Below are positions 1 through 9,315 of a stretch of DNA of 64,000 bases, piece after piece; the first letter of the stretch is position 1; each line of letters opens with the position of its first letter. A model generated the notes under the pieces. The model saw nothing but the letters and a program-made list of their open reading frames with translations. It was not told the origin of the DNA and made no database searches. The translations under genes were made by a program, and so were the position numbers. Source of the stretch: Aurantiochytrium sp. KH105 (taxonomy: Eukaryota; Sar; Bigyra; Thraustochytrida; Thraustochytriidae); contig BGKB01000032.1 in assembly GCA_003116975.1 (NCBI GenBank), forward strand, positions 310,001 through 374,000, read 5' to 3'.

Positions 1-247
1 TTCCCTCGCGAACATAACATCCACGGTCGCCTCTTCAGATCCAAGCTGTTCCGTCCGGGCCATTGCCGCAAGGTACAGCAGTGGGGCCTCCACCATCGAT
101 GCTAATCTTGCGCAAGCGTCCACTGCAGAGCGCATGGAAGAAGTTTCTGAGGTCACGAAGAGAAGAAAGTCTTCGCTGACCATGCGACAGTATTGGCAGA
201 CCAAAGAAGAGATTGAGCGTGTGGTCGTTTCCCGTAAGGAGTTTTGA
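1..247 (+). CDS. C-terminal end of an unidentified protein (5' partial)
   Basis: An open frame enters the window at base 2 and runs 81 codons to a TGA at 245-247. The 5' part lies outside the window. The visible tail is rich in Ser, Thr and Ala, has a basic cluster (TKRRKSS, about 30 residues before the end) and ends in a charged stretch finishing in RKEF. This tail looks disordered and phosphorylatable and no family can be named. The opposite-strand frame over 35-262 is only 75 codons and has no recognisable motif, so I prefer the + strand reading. The next gene on the same strand starts 263 bp downstream. Confidence 0.5.
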   Translation, partial: SLANITSTVASSDPSCSVRAIAARYSSGASTIDANLAQASTAERMEEVSEVTKRRKSSLTMRQYWQTKEEIERVVVSRKEF

Positions 248-510
248 TAAGAATGATAGCATAAAATAGCGTCACACTCAGAGATTCTTGATCCTGATGT
301 TTGGACTGGCAGGTGGCAAGCTGCGCCAACTCTTTCTATTGCGCTTCGCTGTTAGGCACGCGTCAGATCGATGCCGAGGACAAGCCTTGTATACATACAC
401 TAAATTAGATCACGCTCCATTGCAGGACCAAATCTGCGAGTGTACACATACCGTGAGCCGACGGGCTCAAACATTCTGGCAAGTTTTGCCTTCTCCGGTC
501 GCCGTTCGGG

Positions 511-906
511 ATGCGAGCCGACAGTGCGCGCGCAGAGGCGGAGGGGAAGGCGGGCAGTAACACCAAGATTGTCTCGGCGCAAGAGCGGCACCGCATCGAG
601 GCCCTCTTGGCTCTTCGAGACTACGATGTTGCAGAGGAGCTCGACAGGCTTAGCACGCGCGTCGTAGAGGCGACGGGCGACCTGGCTCGGGCCGTCGGGG
701 GCGAAGATGGTGCCTCGAGCGTGCGCGTCGCAGCTGCAAGCGAAAAATATCACCGGAGGTGCGATCAGAAGGTGCAAAGGATGGAAGCGAGACTCTTCGG
801 AACCTTGCAGACACTTGAAGATGCCAAAAACCGCGCTTCACACCTTGCTGCTGCACGTCAACAGCTCTTGGACTGCCTTCAGGATCTCCCTCGTTCGACG
901 AATTAA
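511..906 (+). CDS. Small coiled-coil protein, unknown function
   Basis: A 131-residue frame starts at ATG 511 and ends at TAA 904-906. Composition is strongly helical (Ala, Glu, Leu, Arg). Heptad-like leucines run from about residue 28 to the C-terminus (RIEALLALRDYDVAEELDRL, then VQRMEARLFGTLQTLEDAK). There is no signal peptide or membrane segment. It could be a small scaffold or complex subunit of the BORC/KxDL size class, but no family motif is clear and I do not assign one. An upstream exon cannot be excluded, although there is no convincing acceptor just before the ATG. Confidence 0.5.
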   Translation: MRADSARAEAEGKAGSNTKIVSAQERHRIEALLALRDYDVAEELDRLSTRVVEATGDLARAVGGEDGASSVRVAAASEKYHRRCDQKVQRMEARLFGTLQTLEDAKNRASHLAAARQQLLDCLQDLPRSTN

Positions 907-1201
907 CCGACGGACACTAGCAAGTATCGTAATCTAAAAGTAGGACCTGAACCAATAGGATTTTCAAATTCGAACATGGAGATCTCACAACAAAATCAGT
1001 TGCTTGACGATTTTAGACAATTTTAAAATGCAGAGGCTTGCTTCCAGAGAAAAGAGGTCAAACGAAAGGATACTGCACGGGATTCAATTGCCGAATATTT
1101 GTTGGTCTGCCCCAAAAAATCTTCGCTCATACTCGGAGATAAAATTGCAGGGAAATATGGCGATCGCCAGAAACGCCTGTGTGAACCCGCTCGCTACCTG
1201 A

Positions 1202-4200
1202 TCACGTGACCGAAGGCCCATCAGCGTTGGGATGCAGGACGATGAAAATGAAGCGGATCTTGGCCACATTGGTATCGCGATTTTTGCCTGGAACTGCACC
1301 GACCAAATACACGCTCGACGTCCTGCGAGTGGACACCTGCACATACCAATTCTTGAAGTCATTCACGTCACGGTCAAGTGCGCGCCGAGGCTCCACAAAC
1401 ATCTCGGGCTTAATGTGAAAAGTGTGCAAAAGTGCATACGAGTCCAATGACTCGGCTTGGAACCTGAACGAAATTTTGCCGGAGACGTCTTCTGGCGACA
1501 TCGCAAATGCCTTGGCCGTACCAGAGGGGTAGACGCATCGCGAGACAGCGGCCCGGGCCACTGCAGGTCCCAAACCCGGAGAATTGGTGATAAAGTGTTT
1601 CACCGCTTCCAAGCCTCGCGTCAAAACAGGAGACGGCTGATCTTTGGCTCCTGCAGCGAGACTCAGAAAGTACTCATTGCTCCTCGACCCAGGCAGAGAA
1701 TGTAACTCAATGTTATTCGCGCCCCACGGCTCACGGTCCCTTCTCGTCTGCTGGAGCTCCACCACGTATCGGTACGCGCGCGGATTTCGAAGAACGAGTG
1801 ATTTGTGCAGGGTGCGCCGGGAACCAGTTCTCGCATCGCTCTGAGCAACAGTAGATGCAACACGGACGCTTCCTGCGGTCGAAGCGCTTGAGCTTGAAAC
1901 TGCATGAGCCCCGCGTGCTGCAACGCTCGAGTCTTCGCTGACGATCGCGCGCGTCGCCGCCTCCGCGTCCCAGACGGACCGATTCGGTTCTTCTTTGATC
2001 ACAACCTCGTCGTCGTCATCGTCACCATCATCATCATCGTCACCACCGTCATCATCATTGCCGCCGCCGTCGTTGTTCACAGTCGTTCTATTGATGCGCC
2101 TCGCGTCGTTGTGGAGGCCTGCACCTCGACCTGAGCTAGAAACAGACGATACACGATCTTTCTGAGAGTTCGAGTTCACGAAGGCATCTGCCTCGCGCTG
2201 CGCAAGCTCTTCTGCGAAGTGATCGACGGATTGCTGCAAAGCATACACTTCTGAACTTGATTTCGTTGCTACATCCTCGAGCTTGCGCATCTGCGCCCTG
2301 ATTGACTTGACCTCGGACAGGGAGGACTCGCCCTTACTTGCCACCCTCTGGAGGCTCTTTTGAATCTCTGAAACCGATGTTTTCAATGTACTAACACTCT
2401 TGTCCAATTGGTTGGTTTTGCTTGTGGCCTCATCCACAAACGACTTCTGCGAAACAGACTCCCGGGCCTGCGTTTTGCGTACTTCTTCGATCTGAAGGTC
2501 AAACTCGCGCCGCAGTTTGAGCTCTTGCGCGATCAAAAGGGCCTTGAGCCGCTCTTCGACCTTGTTCATCTGACCTGAAGATACACTTTCCGAAGCGACA
2601 GAAGCAGCCGCCGTCTTTGAGCTCTTTCCCGAAGCCTTTACGGTGCTGCTTTCCTTCAATGCCTCAAGTTCTCGGCCTAATGCTTCTGATCTGAGTTTGT
2701 ACCTACCTGACGAGAGCTCCAATTGCTCCACGCGAACTTGCAGGTTGCGTGTTGTTTCCTCCACGGATCGAAGAAGCTTGTCCACGTGCACCTTCCACGC
2801 CTCGTCGCCTTGGCGCGCGACCTTGAGAAGGTTTTCGACGGTCGCTGTGGAAAGTGCCGCGCCCAACAAGTTCGTGCTCGAGCCCATCGAAGTGGCCGTC
2901 TCCTCACTCGAGCCCTTGGAGGCCATTGAGGAGGTCACAACAGCCTTGTCCTGCTGGACCTTGTCTACCTTGGGCGCCGCCCCGTTGGCCGGAGCCGTGC
3001 TTGACTCTTTTGTCGTTTGTGATGCAGCGAGCGCTGCTGGAGCGGCAATACCCACCCTTGCGGTTGGAGAGGGCTTCTTTGGCGACACTCCCTCCGTCGA
3101 TTTTGAAGATGTCGGACGCCATGAGTTCGCGGATGGAGGGCGTGAGACATCATGGGGCGATCCATCGCGCCATGATACCGAACGCTTGTTGTGCTTTGAT
3201 CGACTCGGCGAACGAGAGCGCGAGTGAGAGCGCGAGCGGGAGCGCGAGCGGGAGCGCCTTCGACTTCCTGATCGACTGCGGCGCACGCGAAAGTCAGTGG
3301 AGGGCGACCGGCTCCTGCTGCGTCTTCTCCGCCCATTCCACGAACCATCTGACCCGCGATACCTCTGGATGTTTCGCGAGCCTGAGCCATATGCGTCGTC
3401 ATAATAGTGATCGCGTGTTCGCCAGCGATTGGACGGCGACCGGGACCTATCTCGGTCGGGATACCGTCGACGACTGCCACGTTCGGAGTGGCTTCCTAAG
3501 CTAGCCCCGGAAGGTTCTCTCCGCAGCGAAGGCGTTGCTGACAAACCTCTTCCAGCTTCGTTTACATCTTGCTTGTCCGACATCTTCGCTGCAAGTGTAG
3601 TTTTTTCTGTCGTTTGACTTCGTGGCGCTCCGCTCTGACTATCCGCTGCCTTTGCTGCAGGCGGTCCCAAGATTGACGCCACGGTTTTGTTCGCGCCTAC
3701 AGCCTGCGAAGACGATCCATTGTTTTCTGCAGCAGATGTGGACCCATTGGCGTTTGATTTCAAATTCTTGCCCTTGTCTTGCGACGTCGCCGGCGCGGGA
3801 CTCGCGGACCTTTTCGACGATTTCGCGCTTGCATTTTTGTCACTTCCCGGGGCAGAAGACTTTGCTTTGCTGTTTGACGGGACCCATCCGGGACCTCGTG
3901 GCATGTCATTTTGCTCAGCAGACCCGGTTGTCCCGGAAGCACTTGAACTGCTCGACGGCCCTGCATCCCCCGTCTTGTCCTCGATGCTCTTTTCAGAAAA
4001 GGCCCGCATAAGGATACTTCCTGTCTTGTTTAGACGAGATTCACGTGTGCCATGCGCATCGCCAGCCGCAGCACCAGCTGGAGCCGAAGCGTAGGCATTC
4101 CAGTTAGCAGACGGGTTGCTGGGAACACCCCATGAGCCGGTCGCGTGACCAGGGCCGCTGCCGCTCGCTCCGCTTTTCGAAATTACATCCTCCGGAGGCG

Positions 4201-4492
4201 GGGTATACCTCTCCTCGAGAGAGGCTCGCCACGCATACTCGGGTCCACTGGACTGCGGTCCGAGGCGCGGATTCTTGGCCAGCCTTGCGCTCGAGTCCTG
4301 GGCGCCGGCGGCGTACTGCGGCTCCCAGGCCCTTTTCTGCGGAGCTCGGGGTTCTGCGCCGCCCCGTCCGCGTCCGCCTCGTCCGCCCGCGCCGCCGCGG
4401 CCTCTCCCGCGCGCCGCCGCGCCCCTGCCGCGGCCGCCGCCGCCCCTGCCGCGGCCGCCGCCGCCGCTCGTGGTGGCGCCCAGGGCCTCCAT
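1202..4492 (-). CDS. RGG/RS-rich nuclear protein with coiled coil and conserved C-terminus
   Basis: A single-exon frame of 1,096 residues. The first 50 residues are an RGG/GRG box typical of RNA-binding proteins. Residues about 150-330 are Ser/Ala-rich and disordered. An RS domain (alternating Arg-Ser dipeptides) lies at about 345-440. A predicted coiled coil occupies about 560-800, followed by an Asp run (DDDGDDDDD) near 850. The last 200 residues are ordered and rich in aromatic and hydrophobic residues (RNPRAYRYVVELQQT; FKNWYVQVSTRR). Arg-Gly plus Arg-Ser tracts suggest pre-mRNA processing or a nuclear-speckle role; that is inference, because no RRM or other named domain is visible. It is divergent from the TPR-glycosyltransferase gene, sharing a 638-bp GC-rich spacer. 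Confidence 0.75.
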   Translation of the reverse strand: MEALGATTSGGGGRGRGGGGRGRGAAARGRGRGGAGGRGGRGRGGAEPRAPQKRAWEPQYAAGAQDSSARLAKNPRLGPQSSGPEYAWRASLEERYTPPPEDVISKSGASGSGPGHATGSWGVPSNPSANWNAYASAPAGAAAGDAHGTRESRLNKTGSILMRAFSEKSIEDKTGDAGPSSSSSASGTTGSAEQNDMPRGPGWVPSNSKAKSSAPGSDKNASAKSSKRSASPAPATSQDKGKNLKSNANGSTSAAENNGSSSQAVGANKTVASILGPPAAKAADSQSGAPRSQTTEKTTLAAKMSDKQDVNEAGRGLSATPSLRREPSGASLGSHSERGSRRRYPDRDRSRSPSNRWRTRDHYYDDAYGSGSRNIQRYRGSDGSWNGRRRRSRSRSPSTDFRVRRSRSGSRRRSRSRSRSRSHSRSRSPSRSKHNKRSVSWRDGSPHDVSRPPSANSWRPTSSKSTEGVSPKKPSPTARVGIAAPAALAASQTTKESSTAPANGAAPKVDKVQQDKAVVTSSMASKGSSEETATSMGSSTNLLGAALSTATVENLLKVARQGDEAWKVHVDKLLRSVEETTRNLQVRVEQLELSSGRYKLRSEALGRELEALKESSTVKASGKSSKTAAASVASESVSSGQMNKVEERLKALLIAQELKLRREFDLQIEEVRKTQARESVSQKSFVDEATSKTNQLDKSVSTLKTSVSEIQKSLQRVASKGESSLSEVKSIRAQMRKLEDVATKSSSEVYALQQSVDHFAEELAQREADAFVNSNSQKDRVSSVSSSGRGAGLHNDARRINRTTVNNDGGGNDDDGGDDDDDGDDDDDEVVIKEEPNRSVWDAEAATRAIVSEDSSVAARGAHAVSSSSASTAGSVRVASTVAQSDARTGSRRTLHKSLVLRNPRAYRYVVELQQTRRDREPWGANNIELHSLPGSRSNEYFLSLAAGAKDQPSPVLTRGLEAVKHFITNSPGLGPAVARAAVSRCVYPSGTAKAFAMSPEDVSGKISFRFQAESLDSYALLHTFHIKPEMFVEPRRALDRDVNDFKNWYVQVSTRRTSSVYLVGAVPGKNRDTNVAKIRFIFIVLHPNADGPSVT

Positions 4493-5130
4493 GCCGCCGG
4501 ATCGCGCGCACGAGCGGCAGGCGGGCCCGCCAGGCGGGCTCGGTCGGGGCCGCGCGCGCGAGCGGCAGCAGGCAGGCCGGCCGGCCGGCAGGCAGGCAGC
4601 AGGCTCGACGCGCGAGCGGGCCGCCGCGCCAACCCCGCGCCAACCGCGCCGCGCACCCGGCCGCGCCGAGCGAGCCGAGCGAGTCGAGTCTGCCGCGCCA
4701 GCGTCGCGCTCTCACCGGGCCCGGACGCCGCGGCGCGAAGGGACCTATCGCGCGCGCCGCCGGATAGACCGCTTCCGGCCTGCGCGTCCCCCGCCGCCGG
4801 CCTCCGCGCGGGTCCGGCCTGACGGCGCGCGTCTGGGAAGAGAGGGAAGAACAAACAAACGGCCGCGAGGAGCGGCGAGAGGGCGAGCGCGAGGGCGCGC
4901 GGCGAGCGGAGCGAGCGGAGCGAGGGGAGCAGAAGGAGGAGGAGGAGGGGTTGGGGAGTGCTAGATCTTTGGTGGGCGCGCGAAGAGAAACGAGGGCTTG
5001 AAGGGAGAAAGCAGCGGAGCACGAGACGTGCGTGCAAGGCGCAAAGACAGATATCTCTGCGCGCTCGCCTGGGCCTTTTCTTGCCTTGCCTTATCTCTCC
5101 TCATCTTTCCTTATCTTCCCTGTGCGTGCG
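4493..5130. promoter_or_regulatory. GC-rich divergent promoter region
   Basis: The spacer lies between two start codons on opposite strands, so it must contain both promoters. It is almost entirely G+C, with purine-rich GAGCGAG runs near 4880-4950 and a pyrimidine tract (TCTCCTCATCTTTCC) just before the + strand ATG. Long open frames here on both strands come from base composition. No TATA-like element is evident. Confidence 0.45.
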
Positions 5131-6462
5131 ATGGAGTCCCAGGCGAGCTTGCTGAGGATTCCGAGCGGCCACACGAGGTTCTCGTGGGCTGGGCGAAATC
5201 ATGCCGAGGACATTCCGGTGGGACACACGTGGGAAAGCTGGTATGGTCGAGACGCAACTCCAGAGCAAGAAAAGCGCGCGCGCGCATATGGTAAACTCGC
5301 CGGAGTGGTCCGCCGACGAGGCCAGCACAAACGAGCATTAACAGGACTACGAACTGCACTAGAAATGGCGCCGGCCCTCCCGGCGACGCACTACAACCTG
5401 GGGTGCGTTTGGGACGATCTCGGTGCTCTTCCCCTCGCCATTGCGCATTTCGAAATGGCGACAAGTCTGAAACCATCCTTTCTTGAGGCCTTTGACTGCT
5501 TGGCCGGAGCTTTGCTCAAGCGTGGCAGTCGTAAGGATCTAGAGCGCGCAAGAGTGGCCTGCGAACAAGCCTTGCATCTTGCGCGAAACGACAGCGCTGC
5601 GCACTGGAATTTGGGGAGTGCCCTGCGAAGACTCGGTAAAACTGATGAAGCGATTGCGCGGGCGTGGAGCGCGATTCTTCATGAGTGTAAATCTCCAGAG
5701 TTTACCCCTTTGCTCGTTGATGTGAAGACGCTGGGTACCAATGATCCCTGTGAAGCGAAATTACCGCAAGGCTCAGCAGTCGCTGTCGTCTGCGTCAAAT
5801 GGGGTACAAAGTACGATGCAGTTTACGTAAACAACCTGCGCGCAGCAGTGTCTCGACACATCGGCAACCTTTCACACGAGTTCTTTTGTTTTACCGAGGA
5901 TTCTTTGGGCGTTGACGGCACGACCCGTCCGCTTCCAGACAATGAATGGACAGGGTGGTGGCACAAGGCGTCGGTTCTCTTTTCGGGCCATCTAGAAAGA
6001 CATATTCCAGAGCGCTTTGAGCGCGTTCTGTACTTGGACCTTGACACGGTCATTGTGGGTCCGATTCAGGACATTGCTGAATACGCGGGTCCGTTTGCGA
6101 CACTGTACACAAGCGATTTTGGCAAGACGGAAGATCGAGAAGGTGGGTACAATAGTTCAATGATGGCGTTTCCGCGCGGGTGCGAAGCGCTGCAAGCGGC
6201 GATCTTTGGCCAACTCGACGCTTTGGGCGTGGACCACGTGAAGCGTTTCGTGCACCGACTGGATTTCTGGCTGGAAATGACGGTGCGTGGCGCTGCGTCC
6301 CTGCAGTCGATCTTCCCCGGCCGTCTGCTCGACTTCAAGACGCACGTGCGCGAGACGGACTCGCTGCCGTCCTCCGCGAGCGTCGTGAACTTCCCGCTCC
6401 GACCCAAGCCGCACGAGGTCGCGGACGCCGCATGGATGCAGGCGCACTGGCGTCCCGCGTAA
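5131..6462 (+). CDS. TPR-repeat nucleotide-sugar glycosyltransferase
   Basis: 443 residues; the ATG at 5131 is used because the frame upstream has only a GTG. Residues about 45-190 form tetratricopeptide-type helical pairs (ALEMAPALPATHYNLGCVWD; AHWNLGSALRRLGKTDEAI). Residues about 210-440 look like a GT-A nucleotide-diphospho-sugar transferase: a beta strand with CVKWGTKYDAVYVNNL, the motif GWWHK, and the metal-binding DLD at 303-305 (YLDLDTVIVG). No signal peptide or membrane helix is present, so a cytosolic enzyme is likely. The same TPR-plus-GT combination and the CVKWGTKY / LYLDLDTVI pattern are familiar from bacterial proteins of unknown acceptor, so bacterial origin is possible. Donor sugar and acceptor cannot be read from the sequence. 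Confidence 0.8.
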   Translation: MESQASLLRIPSGHTRFSWAGRNHAEDIPVGHTWESWYGRDATPEQEKRARAYGKLAGVVRRRGQHKRALTGLRTALEMAPALPATHYNLGCVWDDLGALPLAIAHFEMATSLKPSFLEAFDCLAGALLKRGSRKDLERARVACEQALHLARNDSAAHWNLGSALRRLGKTDEAIARAWSAILHECKSPEFTPLLVDVKTLGTNDPCEAKLPQGSAVAVVCVKWGTKYDAVYVNNLRAAVSRHIGNLSHEFFCFTEDSLGVDGTTRPLPDNEWTGWWHKASVLFSGHLERHIPERFERVLYLDLDTVIVGPIQDIAEYAGPFATLYTSDFGKTEDREGGYNSSMMAFPRGCEALQAAIFGQLDALGVDHVKRFVHRLDFWLEMTVRGAASLQSIFPGRLLDFKTHVRETDSLPSSASVVNFPLRPKPHEVADAAWMQAHWRPA

Positions 6463-7317
6463 AAATTTAACTTTATAGTAGGCCTGCACGAATTTCTACA
6501 ATGATTGCGCGCTCCCTCTGCTACCTGTGCTCAACGCGCAAGACCGCAGCAGCAGCAGCCGCCGTGCGACTCCGGTCTGCGCCAACGCACGGCATAGCTC
6601 GGCTCGATGATCCATCTTCTTGTGCGCACACTGTCAGCACTCCTCTTGCGCGCAGCGCCCCTCCCGCAAGCCTCGCCAGGGCGCCCCCTCGCGGCCTCGT
6701 ATCCTCGCGGTCGCAGTCCTCGTCGCGGTCGCCGTCCTCGTCGCGGCGCGTTGCTGCCGCGGCACGTGCTGGCATGCATCTCTTCCTTTTTCAAGCTGGA
6801 CCCCGCGGAGGGCGCGGAGACCCTCTGCGGGCGTCCCTGTCTTCCCCCTCAATTTTTCTTTTCCTTTCTTTTCTTTTCTTTTCTGATCTTTTCTTTTCCA
6901 GCCTTCTTTACTTTCGCCGTCTCTCTTGGCGCGCGTCTGCCCTCCCGCCGGGGACCGCTGCTGCGCGTGCTGGCTGGCGCCGCGCGGCCGCGTCGGGCTC
7001 CGAGTTGCGGGCGTTGGCCGGGCCGCCATCGACGGACTGGCTGCCTGGCCGCGAGTCAGAGTTCAAGTTCGCCCTCCTGCCTGTTCACTTCTTTTTCGGA
7101 TCGGCGTCTCCTCTTCCACCTCTTTCTGCTCCTGCTGCTGCTTCTGCGTCTGCACCGCGCGATCTTTGCATCATGATGCATGCACGGGTTCTCCCAAATC
7201 GCGAACGGCGAGCAGCGCGAGACGCACGAGGAGCACGCGGCGCGCGGCGAGGGCGAGAGCGAGCGCGAGCGCGAGCGCGGCAGCGGGCGCGCGAGGGGAG
7301 CGGGAGGGAAGGCGAGC
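6463..7317. promoter_or_regulatory. Intergenic region, pyrimidine-rich then GC-rich
   Basis: It holds the 3' flank of the glycosyltransferase gene and the promoter/5'UTR of the secreted SOD-like gene. Bases 6845-6900 are a TTTTC-rich pyrimidine tract on the + strand. Bases 7200-7310 are a purine-rich GAGCGCGAGCGC stretch immediately before the ATG. A 344-codon frame starting at 6501 looks compositional and overlaps the downstream gene out of frame. Confidence 0.4.
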
Positions 7318-8508
7318 ATGGCGACGCGCAAGCTGGTCCTCGCGGGCGCCGCCGTCCTGGCGGCGCTCGTGGGCGGGGCGCACGGCGTGCGTGTGGAGGA
7401 GGTGGCCGAGACGCAGCTCAAGGAGAAGGAGTGGGAGGCCAGCGGGATGATGGACAAGGGCTGGCGCGGCAAGAACGAGCCCACGGAGATCACCCTGGAG
7501 GACCTCACGGCGGGAAAGTACCAGCTCGACTTTGACCTCAAACCGTTCTTGCTCAAGGCCCAAGACGGCTCGGCGATCGGCTTTGGCGCGGTGGAGGTCA
7601 AGGACGGCGACGAACTCGACGGCGGAGATGAGGACGGCGAGGAGGGCACGGACGACGGCGGAGATGAAGAGGGCGTGGGCGGCGGCCCGGGCGAAGGTGG
7701 ATCGAGCATGGTTCCGTCGGCTCAAGTCGTGCAACTCGAGGCCTATCCTGGCTCCGGCATCGAAGCCGAGGAAGTGGTGACCGTGATTGAGCCCATTGTT
7801 GTGCACCTTTACGAGGAGAACGACATGGCGACCATCTGCGGTACCCTCGGTAACCTCGAGCCCAACTCGAGTGGCGGCATTCACGTGCATTCGGGCAGCA
7901 CTTGCGAAATTGCTGGACCTCACTACTGGGAGGGCGACGGCGAAGACCCCTGGGCTGGGGCCAAGTGGTACTCTGACGAGAATGGCGTCGCTGTACTCAA
8001 CATCACCACGTCTCAGCCGTACGTGGCCCTCGAGCGCGACTCCACGCCTGGACGCACCGTGGTCGTGCACAACTCCGAGGGCACTCGCGTCGCGTGTGAG
8101 GCGCTTCGCGTGGAGAATGCCCTGCAAACTATCATTGAACCCGTCGGGGATTCAACGATGAACGGCTTCGCCTACTCCAAGTACGAGGATGGTCAGCTCT
8201 ACGTTTTTACCTGGGCTGACACCATTGCGGAGGCCGTTGATGGAAAGGTGTTCCTGATGGCTCGCAAAAATTGCCCAGAGGATGGCGACTTTTCGAGCTG
8301 GCGTGGCACGAAAGCCTGGACAGCCCAAGAATACACTGTCTCTTCGACGTATCAGGGCTCGAGCCTGCTGAATCGCACCCTTACCTACTTTCCTGTTCCT
8401 CTTGGTGGACTTTCCCCGGAAAAGGCTTTCCACAAGTACGAGCCAATTGCCCTGGTCTACCGCGATGTGAATGGCAACGTTCTCGGATGTGGCGATGTTT
8501 CTGCCTAA
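7318..8508 (+). CDS. Secreted protein with Cu-only-type superoxide dismutase domain
   Basis: 396 residues. ATG 7318 is chosen because it begins a classical signal peptide (residues 1-23, cleavage after AHG); the in-frame ATG at 7180 would bury it. An acidic Asp/Gly linker spans about 95-130. Residues about 150-265 match the Cu/Zn-SOD fold: CGTLGNLEP; copper ligands in GIHVHSG (H189, H191), GPHYW (H202) and VVVHN (H251); Cys196 and Cys260 for the conserved disulfide; and the substrate-guiding Arg257 in GTRVAC. Between H202 and H251 there are no His residues to serve as zinc ligands; that loop reads EGDGEDPW...WYSDENG. This is the arrangement of Cu-only SODs known from fungi and oomycetes. Residues about 280-396 look like a second degenerate copy ending VYRDVNGNVLGCG, with copper ligands lost. 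Extracellular superoxide removal is likely; activity is inferred. Confidence 0.75.
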   Translation: MATRKLVLAGAAVLAALVGGAHGVRVEEVAETQLKEKEWEASGMMDKGWRGKNEPTEITLEDLTAGKYQLDFDLKPFLLKAQDGSAIGFGAVEVKDGDELDGGDEDGEEGTDDGGDEEGVGGGPGEGGSSMVPSAQVVQLEAYPGSGIEAEEVVTVIEPIVVHLYEENDMATICGTLGNLEPNSSGGIHVHSGSTCEIAGPHYWEGDGEDPWAGAKWYSDENGVAVLNITTSQPYVALERDSTPGRTVVVHNSEGTRVACEALRVENALQTIIEPVGDSTMNGFAYSKYEDGQLYVFTWADTIAEAVDGKVFLMARKNCPEDGDFSSWRGTKAWTAQEYTVSSTYQGSSLLNRTLTYFPVPLGGLSPEKAFHKYEPIALVYRDVNGNVLGCGDVSA

Positions 8509-8768
8509 GGTCGTTTCGACATACCTTTTCGACATTATCCACACCTCCATTCAGGCTCGTCCATTTTAACTCAATGTCGCGCGCAAAGAATTGTCAAGAT
8601 TTTCTTTTCCAAGAGTCGTTTCGTTCTTTACCTTTGATTTGCTTTACCTTGACGATTTAACCCAGCGCTCACCGGTCTAGGACCTCTTTTCCTTGACCTG
8701 TAATTTCTGAGATGGCTCTATTTTGCGCCTGCGCAGACAGCAATCACATTTGAATTTTGTCTGTGAAC

Positions 8769-8886
8769 TTGTTTGTTTGTTTGTTTGTTTGTTTGTTTGT
8801 TTGTTTGTTTGTTTGTTTGTTTGTTTGTTTGTTTGTTTGTTTGTTTGTTTGTTTGTTTGTTTGTTTGTTTGTTTGTTTGTTTGTTT
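8769..8886. repeat. (GTTT)n microsatellite, about 29 perfect units
   Basis: The tetranucleotide GTTT is repeated without interruption for about 118 bp. On the minus strand it reads as an open Gln-Thr-Asn-Lys repeat in several frames, which is an artefact of a 4-bp unit without stop codons. Long perfect tracts mutate quickly, so the length is likely to vary between strains. Confidence 0.97.
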
Positions 8887-9136
8887 ATCCAAATCTTCTT
8901 CCTTGACAAGGGCTCGTGGGGCAAGCAATGAGACGCCAGAAAGTTATCGTATCAACAAGGGCTTGCAAAGAAAGCTTTCAGCTCATCGATCCAGTCATCA
9001 CATCAAACTTTGCATGCACTGGATTTGGTGGCGACTCACAGTCAGTAGTATCTGCGCAACGCATTTCACCAACGGCTATATTCAATTCGAGAGGAAGGTG
9101 GACATCTCCTTTTACATCGACACTGCGGATGAGCGA

Positions 9137-9161
9137 GCAAGCAAGCAAGCAAGCAAGCAAG
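9137..9161. repeat. (GCAA)n short microsatellite
   Basis: Six tandem GCAA units followed by degenerate copies to about 9178. The same tetranucleotide recurs near 33138 and 62815. Confidence 0.85.
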
Positions 9162-9315
9162 TGAGCAAGGGAGCAAGCATGCTCTACTGCAGGTGACTAT
9201 ATCACGCTCCAGAGCGCCCGCTTTCTTGCTTTGCCGGGCGAGCTTTCAGTGCAGTGCATCACTGCACTTCGAACGATAGATCACAAACGATTCATCAGGT
9301 TTCACGTACAACACC

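Larger units (their letters stand above)
8509..9315. other. Intergenic region with microsatellites
   Basis: It holds the 3' flank of the SOD-like gene and the 5' flank of the EF-hand/C2-like gene. It contains a long GTTT tract and a short GCAA tract, annotated separately. I see no conserved coding frame or RNA gene. Confidence 0.4.

Noticed and set aside
4183-5037. Several 200-280-codon frames on both strands around 4.1-5.0 kb
   Set aside because: They are Arg/Ala/Pro/Gly composition frames over the 5' end of the RGG protein and its promoter.
6501-7535. 344-codon plus-strand frame beginning with a presequence-like MIARSLCYLC
   Set aside because: It runs through pyrimidine and GC-rich non-coding DNA, then overlaps the SOD-like gene out of frame; after residue 40 it has only Arg/Ser/Ala composition.
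8677-8928. Gln-Thr-Asn-Lys repeat protein on the minus strand
   Set aside because: A tetranucleotide repeat without stops is open in every frame; there is no coding context.
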